A stretch of DNA of 36,953 bases, from the NCBI GenBank assembly GCA_024695865.1, contig JAILHI010000015.1, forward strand, positions 1-36,953. Reading direction: 5' to 3'. The stretch is from Candidatus Gastranaerophilales bacterium (GTDB taxonomy: Bacteria; Cyanobacteriota; Vampirovibrionia; Gastranaerophilales; Gastranaerophilaceae). Below, piece after piece: positions 26,898 to 34,600 of this stretch (position 1 is its first letter; every line of letters starts with the position of its first letter). Under the pieces are notes generated by a model. It searched no databases. It worked only from the letters and a program-made list of their open reading frames with translations, and was not told where the DNA came from. The translations under genes were made by a program, and so were the position numbers.

Positions 26898-27163
26898 GCA
26901 TTTTTTCTTAAAAATCTTTGTTTTTGAACTAATTAATACAAAAATATTATAAATTGTTTATTTAAACTAAAAAAACAATCGATAATGATTGAGTAATCAA
27001 AATTACGTAATAATAGTAAAAACCGCCTTTTATATTAACTTTTGTAAAAAATCTATTATATTCTATGTTTAAAAAAACAATAAATATAGCGACTCCAAAA
27101 TTTAATATATGGCAAAATTCTCTAAAATACAATATAATAAATAATTATTATTCTAGGTGCTAT
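26898..27163. other. AT-rich divergent intergenic region
   Basis: With the infA leader, this makes a 351-bp gap (26813-27163) between the ribosomal operon and the divergent FkbM gene. It is very AT-rich and holds the two candidate promoters. I see no gene, tRNA or repeat in it. The frame upstream of 27164 is open but lacks a ribosome binding site. Confidence 0.5.
27035..27062 (+). promoter_or_regulatory. Candidate promoter for the FkbM methyltransferase gene
   Basis: TTAACT (27035-27040) and TATATT (27057-27062) are spaced by 16 bp, about 100 nt before the preferred ATG at 27164. The match is modest in an AT-rich background. Confidence 0.3.
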
Positions 27164-28021
27164 ATGAAAAAAACTTTATTGATTGTCTTTAGTCTTTTGT
27201 TTGTCGGAATAATCGCTGTTATAGGTCTTTTTAAGTCCGATCTTTTGCCGTACAAGTATAAACATTGTGTTGAACTTTTCAGGGCGAAATCTCTTTTAAA
27301 GGACGATTTGTCAAAGGCTGTTTTTGATTCGACAGTAGAGTTTAACAATCGTAAGCACAAACTGTTTCTTGCGGATTTTGATGAATATAATCATCCGATT
27401 GTGAAGATTCATGATGGCGACATTGTCATAGACGGCGGGGTTTCAAAGGACTTGTCGAGTACCGTTGATATCTTAAACCGTGCGGGAAAATCGGGCAAGG
27501 TAATCGGTTTTGAGCCTGATAAAACTATTTTGGACGAGATGTATTCCAAAGCCAAAAAGTATCCTAACTTAATAATTTATCCCTACGGGCTTTGGGATAA
27601 AAAAGAAACAAAGACTATGTTTTTGAACATTCTGCCTGACGGAAGTTACAACGGTTCGGCTTCTGTTGTGGTTGATTTACCGTTTATTCCCGAAGTAAAG
27701 AAGCAAAAAATTGACGTAGAACTTGTTAAGTTTGACGATTTTGCAAAGGAAAACAATATTAACAAAGTTGATTTTATCAAACTTGATATCGAGGGCGCAG
27801 AACTTCAGGCTTTGCAGGGTGCGGAAGAATGTTTAAAAACTAATAAGCCTAATTTGGCTGTTTCAATTTATCATCTTGATTCTGATTTATACTCGATAAT
27901 ATTGTATTTAGATTCACTGCATTTGGGTTATCAATATTGGGTAGTTCTGCATCCGCCCGCTGACGAACTTATAAGAAATGTTCTTTTGTATGCTACCGTT
28001 CGTGATAAACAGGCAGAATAG
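27164..28021 (+). CDS. Membrane-anchored FkbM-family methyltransferase
   Basis: The 285-aa protein has an N-terminal membrane segment (residues 2-22, KKTLLIVFSLLFVGIIAVIGL). A SAM-dependent methyltransferase domain of the FkbM type follows, with IGFEPD (about 114-119) and the hallmark DFIKLDIEGAELQALQGAE (about 202-220). Motif I is unusual: VIDGGVSKDLSS replaces the common VxDxGAxxGxxS and lacks its second glycine. FkbM enzymes O-methylate sugars or other small molecules. The anchor suggests action on an envelope or surface glycan, which is inference. The ATG at 27164 has AGGTG upstream and gives a clean N-terminus; the frame is open to 27065. Confidence 0.85.
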   Translation: MKKTLLIVFSLLFVGIIAVIGLFKSDLLPYKYKHCVELFRAKSLLKDDLSKAVFDSTVEFNNRKHKLFLADFDEYNHPIVKIHDGDIVIDGGVSKDLSSTVDILNRAGKSGKVIGFEPDKTILDEMYSKAKKYPNLIIYPYGLWDKKETKTMFLNILPDGSYNGSASVVVDLPFIPEVKKQKIDVELVKFDDFAKENNINKVDFIKLDIEGAELQALQGAEECLKTNKPNLAVSIYHLDSDLYSIILYLDSLHLGYQYWVVLHPPADELIRNVLLYATVRDKQAE

Positions 28022-28047
28022 ATATATTTTAAATTAATATGTCTATT

Positions 28048-28124
28048 GTCAATGCGAGGGCTTTGCCCGTGGCAATCCCTTTCTGTTGCGGGGATTACTT
28101 CGTCACTTCGATCCTTGTAATGAC
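28048..28124. repeat. GTCATTGCGAG-type palindromic repeat, copy 3
   Basis: A 77-bp imperfect palindrome opens with GTCAATGCGAGGG and GGCAATCCC. It closes with GGGGATTACTTCGTCACTTCG and CTTGTAATGAC. It begins 26 bp after the FkbM stop and resembles the copies at 12233-12303 and 21838-21902. The rest of this 322-bp gap (28022-28343) has only the hairpin at 28208-28244 and the AT-rich leader of clpB. Confidence 0.8.
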
Positions 28125-28207
28125 ATATCCTGTTTTGTGGTAACTTTTAGATAACGACTATTTATTAATATTATTTTTATATTTAATTAATATTTGTTCA
28201 AAACCTT

Positions 28208-28244
28208 AAAATGCGTATCTTCAAAGCGATATCCGCATTTTTTT
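28208..28244 (+). terminator. Hairpin terminator between the FkbM gene and clpB
   Basis: The arms AAAATGCG and CGCATTTT, extended by TATC/GATA with a small bulge, precede a T-run. It lies about 190 bp after the FkbM stop and about 100 bp before clpB, so it separates the two transcripts. Confidence 0.65.
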
Positions 28245-28343
28245 ATTTAAAAAGTTTCAAATAATTAATAAATAATAAATTTTCACGATTTTTTCAAAAA
28301 ACTCATTACAATAATAATATAAGTATTTAATAATGAGGGATTT

Positions 28344-30947
28344 ATGATTGATTTTAACAGATTAACGGATTACACGAAAGAAGTAATTTATTCTGCGCAG
28401 CAATTAATGTTTCAAAATCATAACACGCAGTTAGAACCGCTGCATATACTTGATGCAATGCGGGAAGACACTGATGGTGTTGCTAAGGATTATTTGAAGG
28501 CATTGAGGCTGGACGGTCAAAACTTCAAGACGGAACTTCATTCGGAGTTATCGAAACTTCCGAGAGTGGAAACGGTATCGGGCAGCGGTCAGTTGTTTTT
28601 GGCGCCCGCTACGGTCAAACTTTTTGATATTGCCAAAGATAAGGCGGATATGTTAAAGGACTCTTATATCGGGCTTGAACATATTCTGCTTGCAATGACG
28701 GAAGAAGCCAATTCAGCCGCTTTTTTGGGCAGATTTAATGTTACAAAGGATAAGGTGTTAAAGGCTATGAAAGACATCAGAGGAAATCAGAAATCAGACA
28801 GCGCAAATGCGGAAGATGCTTATAAGGCGCTTGAAAAGTATTCGACGGATTTGACAAAAGCCGCAAAAACGGGAAAACTTGACCCTGTGATTGGCCGTGA
28901 TGATGAAGTTCGTCGTATCATTCAGGTTCTTAACAGAAAAACCAAAAACAACCCTGTTTTAATCGGTGAACCCGGTATCGGTAAAACGGCTATTGTTGAG
29001 GGGCTTGCCCAGAGAATAATCCGTGGAGATGTTCCTGAAAGTCTGAAGCATACAAAACTTGTATCTTTGGATATCGGTGCTTTGATTGCGGGTGCAAAAT
29101 TCAGAGGTGAATTTGAAGAACGTTTAAAGGCTGTTTTAAAAGAGGTTGAGGCTTCAAACGGTGAGGTCATAATGTTTATCGATGAATTGCATACGGTTGT
29201 CGGAGCGGGTGCCGCAGAGGGTTCTACCGATGCCGGAAACCTGTTAAAGCCTATGCTTGCAAGAGGTGTTTTGCGTTGTATCGGCGCAACAACGGTCAAT
29301 GAATATCGTAAATACATTGAAAAAGACCCCGCTCTTGAAAGACGTTTTCAGCCCGTAATGGTTGATGAACCTACTGTTGATGACACTATCAGTATTTTGC
29401 GTGGTTTGAAAGAACGTTATGAGGTTCACCACGGTGTCAGAATTAAAGATTCTGCACTTATTGCCGCCGCAAAACTTTCTGACAGATATATTACAGACAG
29501 GTTTTTGCCCGATAAGGCGATTGACCTCATTGATGAAGCCGCTTCGTCTTTGCGTATCGAGATTGACTCTATGCCTGAGGAACTTGATAACATGGTTCGT
29601 CAGAAGATGCAACTCGAAATTGAAAAGACAGCGCTTCAAAGTGAACTTTCAGATGAAAACAAAGAAAAAATCGAACATATTGATAAACTGTTAAAGGATT
29701 TGAATTCTAAAATTGATATAATCAAAACCCAGTGGGAACTTGAAAAGAGTTCGATTAAAGGTGAGGCTGCAATCAAAGAAGAAATTGAAAAAGTCAAAAT
29801 CGAGATTGAAAAAGCCGAACGTGATGCGGACTTGCAAAAGGCTGCAGAATTGAAATACGGAAAACTTATCCAACTTCAGAAACAACTTGAAAAGGCAAAA
29901 AACACTGATGGCGGCGCAAAAGATTCAAGACTTTTAAAAGAAGAAATCGATGAGGACGATATTGCTCAAATAGTAAGCAAATGGACGGGTATTGCCGTTT
30001 CAAAACTTATGGAAAGTGAAGTTCAGAAACTTTTGAACATGGAAGATTTTCTTCATAAAAGAGTTGTCGGACAAGATGAAGCGGTTCAGATTGTTTCTGA
30101 TGCCATCAGGCGTGCTCGTTCGGGGTTGAAGAATCCGAACAGACCTATCGGAACGTTTATTTTCCTGGGCCCTACGGGTGTCGGTAAAACCGAACTCGCA
30201 AAGGCGCTTGCGGAATTTATGTTTAACGATGAAGATGCGTTAATAAGAATTGATATGTCTGAATATTCCGAAAAACATACGGTTGCAAGACTTGTCGGTG
30301 CGCCTCCGGGATATGTCGGATATGATGAGGGCGGTCAGTTGACCGAAGCCGTCAGAAGAAAGCCCTATTCTGTCATTCTTTTTGATGAAATCGAAAAGGC
30401 GCACCCCGAAATCTTTAACATCATGCTGCAGATTTTTGATGACGGCAGATTGACCGATTCAAAGGGTAAAACCGTAGATTTTAAAAATACTCTGATAATT
30501 CTGACAAGCAACATCGGCAGCGATATTATTCTTGAAAATACCGTAAAATCAATGTTGAGTGAGCAGGAATATAACAATTTGAAGGAGCAGATTGAAAACA
30601 TCATGAAAGTTCACTTCAAGCCCGAGTTTCTGAACAGAATTGATGAAACGGTATTTTTCAGAGCGTTATCAATGCAGGATTTGCAAAAGATTACATCTAT
30701 TCAGATTAAGTATCTTGAAAATCTGCTTAAAGAAAACGAAATATCTATGGATATGACGGACGATGCAAGAGAATTGATTGCAAGAGAGGGCTTTAATCCC
30801 CAATATGGCGCAAGACCGCTCAAGAGAACTATTATGCAGTTGATTGAAAATCCTCTTGCAAAATACATTTTATCGGGTGAAATCAAAAAGGGCGACACTG
30901 CTTTGATTGATGCAAAAGACGATGAAATAGTTATAAAAAGAAAATAA
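28344..30947 (+). CDS. clpB: ATP-dependent disaggregase ClpB
   Basis: ClpB is a hexameric Hsp100 that extracts polypeptides from aggregates together with DnaK. The 867-aa protein has the Clp N domain (about 1-145), a first AAA+ module with Walker A GEPGIGKT (208-215) and [14 protein letters not shown]. The long coiled-coil middle domain (about 410-535, rich in Glu and Lys) follows, then a second AAA+ module with GPTGVGKT (about 610-617) and [17 protein letters not shown]. The middle domain distinguishes it from ClpA and ClpC. GAGGG lies upstream of the ATG. I see no CIRCE element in the leader. A strong terminator follows. Confidence 0.98.
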   Translation: MIDFNRLTDYTKEVIYSAQQLMFQNHNTQLEPLHILDAMREDTDGVAKDYLKALRLDGQNFKTELHSELSKLPRVETVSGSGQLFLAPATVKLFDIAKDKADMLKDSYIGLEHILLAMTEEANSAAFLGRFNVTKDKVLKAMKDIRGNQKSDSANAEDAYKALEKYSTDLTKAAKTGKLDPVIGRDDEVRRIIQVLNRKTKNNPVLIGEPGIGKTAIVEGLAQRIIRGDVPESLKHTKLVSLDIGALIAGAKFRGEFEERLKAVLKEVEASNGEVIMFIDELHTVVGAGAAEGSTDAGNLLKPMLARGVLRCIGATTVNEYRKYIEKDPALERRFQPVMVDEPTVDDTISILRGLKERYEVHHGVRIKDSALIAAAKLSDRYITDRFLPDKAIDLIDEAASSLRIEIDSMPEELDNMVRQKMQLEIEKTALQSELSDENKEKIEHIDKLLKDLNSKIDIIKTQWELEKSSIKGEAAIKEEIEKVKIEIEKAERDADLQKAAELKYGKLIQLQKQLEKAKNTDGGAKDSRLLKEEIDEDDIAQIVSKWTGIAVSKLMESEVQKLLNMEDFLHKRVVGQDEAVQIVSDAIRRARSGLKNPNRPIGTFIFLGPTGVGKTELAKALAEFMFNDEDALIRIDMSEYSEKHTVARLVGAPPGYVGYDEGGQLTEAVRRKPYSVILFDEIEKAHPEIFNIMLQIFDDGRLTDSKGKTVDFKNTLIILTSNIGSDIILENTVKSMLSEQEYNNLKEQIENIMKVHFKPEFLNRIDETVFFRALSMQDLQKITSIQIKYLENLLKENEISMDMTDDARELIAREGFNPQYGARPLKRTIMQLIENPLAKYILSGEIKKGDTALIDAKDDEIVIKRK

Positions 30948-30965
30948 AATCGTTAAAATTTTTTT

Positions 30966-30996
30966 GTGAAAGCCGAGTAAATCTCGGCTTTTTTGC
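30966..30996 (+). terminator. clpB terminator
   Basis: The arms AAAGCCGAG (30969-30977) and CTCGGCTTT (30983-30991) form a perfect 9-bp stem with a 5-nt loop followed by TTT. It starts 22 bp after the clpB stop. Confidence 0.92.
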
Positions 30997-31047
30997 TTTT
31001 GTATCAGGTGTTGTGTAAACAAATGTAACAAATTTTTTATTTATCTC

Positions 31048-31074
31048 TAAAGTTTTTTTCTTTTTTGCCGATAG
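31048..31074 (+). promoter_or_regulatory. Sigma-28 (FliA/SigD)-type promoter
   Basis: TAAAGTTT (31048-31055), exactly 11 bp, then GCCGATAG (31067-31074) match the sigma-28 consensus TAAAGTTT-N11-GCCGATAA at 15 of 16 positions with exact spacing. The -10 element ends 28 nt before the ATG of the 51-codon gene, an ideal leader length. The match is seen directly in the sequence; use by the sigma factor at 2632-3342 is inference. Confidence 0.8.
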
Positions 31075-31102
31075 GCATTATATAGAGAAAAAGGAAACAG
31101 TA

Positions 31103-31258
31103 ATGATAAAAAAACTTACGATTTCAAATACAAACATTTCAAGTTGTGTTGAGTTTTTGCTTCAGGGTGCTAAAAAAAGACGTGCCATGGCTGTTTCGAA
31201 TGCCAAATCGATGAGTTCTGAGATGGGCATTAAAACGAAATTAGTTGCATTAAATTAA
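31103..31258 (+). CDS. Small protein (51 aa) with a sigma-28-type promoter
   Basis: I do not recognise this protein. It starts MIKKLTISNTNISSCVEFLL and ends with a Lys, Ser, Met and Ala-rich stretch that reads as an amphipathic helix. It has no membrane segment. Support for a real gene comes from several independent signals: a textbook ribosome binding site (AAGGA, 7 nt spacing), a near-consensus sigma-28 promoter 28 nt upstream, and a perfect intrinsic terminator 49 bp after the stop. It is therefore monocistronic and expected to belong to a motility, export or late-stage regulon. A role as a secreted peptide, anti-sigma factor or export chaperone cannot be told from sequence. Confidence 0.75.
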   Translation: MIKKLTISNTNISSCVEFLLQGAKKRRAMAVSNAKSMSSEMGIKTKLVALN

Positions 31259-31306
31259 TCGGAATATATTAATTTATTTCAACAAATTGAGAGAGAGTTA
31301 ATTATA

Positions 31307-31335
31307 ATCAAGCACGAATGGCTTGATTTTTTTTT
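31307..31335 (+). terminator. Terminator of the 51-codon gene
   Basis: The arms ATCAAGC and GCTTGAT form a perfect stem with a 7-nt loop, followed by a run of eight or more T. It isolates the small gene from the surface-protein gene downstream. Confidence 0.92.
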
Positions 31336-31347
31336 GCTGTTTTTCTA

Positions 31348-31375
31348 TTGACATGCCTTTCAAAAATTGTATCTT
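31348..31375 (+). promoter_or_regulatory. Candidate distal promoter of the surface-protein gene
   Basis: A perfect TTGACA -35 and TATCTT are spaced by 16 bp, directly downstream of the small-gene terminator. Confidence 0.4.
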
Positions 31376-31471
31376 GCTTTTTGTGTTAAATAATGCTGCT
31401 TTTGTTGTCATAATGTATAAGCGGCCTGATTTTCGGGGTGAGTTTTTTTTTGTAAATTTTTGCGAATATTT

Positions 31472-31488
31472 AGTGTTATCTTAACACT
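31472..31488. promoter_or_regulatory. Inverted repeat AGTGTTA-TCT-TAACACT
   Basis: Perfect 7-bp arms flank a 3-bp centre between the two candidate promoters of the surface-protein gene. It could be an operator, or a leader hairpin if transcription starts upstream. Its arms resemble the repeat at 12156-12170. Confidence 0.4.
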
Positions 31489-31553
31489 TGTAATATTTTT
31501 AAAGACCCGTAAATGTGCGGTTTTGAACTGTTTTTTGCAGAAATAATTTTCCG

Positions 31554-31566
31554 TTTTTTTTTTTTT
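31554..31566 (+). repeat. 13-T homopolymer next to the proximal promoter
   Basis: An uninterrupted run of 13 T runs into the TTGTTG -35 candidate at 31565, about 100 bp before the start codon of a secreted repeat protein. Homopolymers of this length are prone to slippage. Confidence 0.75.
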
Positions 31567-31593
31567 GTTGTGTTTTGGTGTCGTTAGTACAAT
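31565..31593 (+). promoter_or_regulatory. Candidate proximal promoter of the surface-protein gene
   Basis: TTGTTG (31565-31570) and TACAAT (31588-31593) are spaced by exactly 17 bp, leaving a leader of about 70 nt to the ATG at 31668. Confidence 0.4.
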
Positions 31594-31667
31594 AATTATA
31601 TTGGTATTTTACCGATTTTATGTCTAATTGACGAATGGATAGATAACAGTTTTTTAAGGGTATGAAG

Positions 31668-34600
31668 ATGAATTCGTTTCGTAATAAAAATAAGTCTTTA
31701 TTGGCTGCGGTTTTTCTCGGAACAATGATTTCGGCGGCAGGTGTTGCCGATGCTTCGAGTTATTCGCTTACACCGACCGATGCACAGGGTTTGGATACCG
31801 TCACAGAGTATTCCTATAATTCATTAACGGGTGAATTTACCCCGCAATATTACAAGATGACCCTGAATAGTCCCTCAACAGTCGGCACCGATGCCAAATA
31901 CTTCAAGTGGGCGCAGGATTTACAGGGTAACAAAACCTTTATTTATGCGACAAATGAATCGGAAGCCAATCTGTCTTACAAATATACACTTAACAAAAAC
32001 CCTGATGCAAGTGTCAAAACTATCTTAAAAACTGCTATAACAAACTATTTGTCGGCTTCTCACGCAAAATATACCGTTACAAACTCAAAACAGACCGATA
32101 ACGACATGTCTTTGCGTGTCTTTAACGGTATAGGTACGGGTACAAAATATACTCAATACTACTTCACACCTGCTGAAGGCGAAGAAGATATTGCGGCGTT
32201 TCTTGCGGCAACCGGAAATCAGTATTTTCAGGAAGTCGGAAGCGGCGATGATTACATCTTTAAGATTGGCAGTAAATATTACACGATAGACACTTCGCTT
32301 ATACCCGACAGTTCTTATGTTGAAACTCCTGTTCCGTCAAAAACCCAATTAGGTATTTATTCAAAGTATTTTACCGAGGAAAATTTGGCTAACGGTCAAC
32401 TGACGGAAAGTTTAAGACGTACCGATTTGTCAAAAACCACTTATGGTGTTGGTGACACAAGTAAATACTACAAGTGGACAGAGGATATTGACCACAATAT
32501 TAAACTTACTGCAACGGCTAATCCCGAAGAAGCAAATATTACCGCTCTTTATCATAACTATTTAGATACTCAAGACGGTAATTCAAAGGTAGCAACCGTA
32601 ACTACAAACGGTACGGCTTCAAAGTATAAAACTGACGGCGGTGCGGCTTTAAGCAATCCTGACGGCACAACAACAAGTATTAATGAGGTACTCTACTCTA
32701 ACAATGAAACAACTGCTACGGTTTCCTCAAGCGGTAATTGCCGTGGCTGGCTCGGTGGTGCGGTTCACAATGCGGGAACACTCACAAGCGTTGTTGCCGA
32801 TTTTGTAAATAATACATTTGCTGCAGACAGAGCAACAACAACCGATTCATATTCCAAAAATCGTATTTACGGCGGCGGTGCGTTGGGTAATGCAGGCACA
32901 ATAAATTCACTGACAGGTACCTTTATCAACAACAGGCTGGCAGGCAGCGGTACAGGCCCCGACTATGGCGGCGGCGGCGCAATTATGAACCTCGTCGGCG
33001 GTACAATCTCAAGTGTTACGGGCGACTTTGTTGCTAACTATGTTGATATTTCTGCTATTGCTTCCGGTTCTCAGGCGGCAGATGCTCACTTTACGGGCGG
33101 CGGTGCTATCTACAATATTGCAAAAATGGACACCATCAAAGGTGATTTTATAGGCAACAATGTCAATGTTTCGGCAACTTCATCAGGCACTTTGAATGCC
33201 GCTGATAACACTTCGGGCGGCGGTGCAATTTACGTTTATTCGGGCCCCATCGGAAATATCGAAGGCGACTTTGTAAATAACTACGTCAATGTTTCGGCTT
33301 CTACTTCGAGTAATAAAAGAGCTGAAGCCTACGCTTCGGGCGGCGGCGCAATCTTTGTCAGAAACAATGAAGGTTCAACGGGCAATATCACGGGTGACTT
33401 TTTAGGTAACTATGTTCTTGTTTCGGCAACCACATCAGGTACTCAAATTGCAGATTCCCAGCAGTCAGGCGGCGGCGCCGTTTATAACAATGGCGGTGCA
33501 GTGGGTAACCTTACGGGTGACTTTATCGGAAACTATGCTGTTGTGAATGCGATAGCCGAATCAACCGCTACCGAAGCAAATGCTTTCTATTCAGGCGGTG
33601 GTGCCGTTATGAATAATGCCGGCTCAATGGGCAATATCACGGGTAACTTCCTCAGTAACTATATTATGGTGACAACAAATTCTGCGGGTTCGGGCAAAGC
33701 CGACGATAATTTATCGGGCGGTGGTGCAATCTACAATAATGCTGATTTGGGCTATGTTACAGGTGATTTTATAGGTAACCATTCTGATCTCTCGGCGACT
33801 GCAAGCGGTTCTGCCTCTGCAGATGCTACTGTATCGGGCGGCGGTGCAATTTACAATAATTGGGGCGATATTGCCAAAATCACAGGTGATTTTGTAGAAA
33901 ACTATACCAATGTTTCTGCTGTTTCAACAGGTTCGGGCAAATCTCAGTCCTCCGCATCAGGCGGTGCTGCTATTTACAATTATTACGGTTCAATAGGCGA
34001 TATTACGGGTGACTTTATAAATAACTATGCCAATGTATCCGCCATTGCAACAGGTGATAATCTGGCTAAAACTCTTACCTCGGGCGGTGGTGCTATTTAC
34101 AACGAAAGTGAAATAGCAAATATCACGGGTAAATTTATAGGTAACAGTATAAATATATCCGCAATTTCTACGGGCACCGAAGAAGCATGGGCATATGCAA
34201 CAGGCGGCGGTGCTATCTACAATGACAGTGATATGGGAGTAATTACAGGTGATTTTGTCGGCAACTCTTCCGTATCGACGATTACGGCAGGAGCAGGAGC
34301 CACCTTCGCAGATGCTACCATTTCTGGCGGCGGTGCAATTTTTAACTATCAAGGCACAACCGATGATGTTATAGGTAACTTTATCGCTAACCATGCCATT
34401 GTCTCTGCTTCCTCCGCAGGTTCTGAATATGCAGAAGATTATTATTCAGGCGGCGGTGCAATTTACAACTACGATACAATGGGTAATATCACAGGTAACT
34501 TTACAGGAAACTATGCCCTTGTATCAGCGGAAACCGAAACGGGTAGTGCTACATACGCAAAACCGCAGCAGTCAGGCGGCGGTGCCATTTACAACTACGG

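Larger units (their letters stand above)
31336..31667 (+). other. Long T-rich leader of the surface-protein gene
   Basis: This 332-bp stretch between a terminator and the giant gene holds no supported coding region; a 43-codon frame at 31352 has no ribosome binding site. It contains two candidate promoters (31348-31375 and 31565-31593), a perfect inverted repeat (31472-31488) and a 13-T tract (31554-31566). The leader is up to about 290 nt if the first promoter is used. Confidence 0.6.

Noticed and set aside
31352-31483. A 43-codon frame starting MPFKNCILLF in the surface-gene leader
   Set aside because: No ribosome binding site and no supporting context; its ATG overlaps a candidate -35 box.
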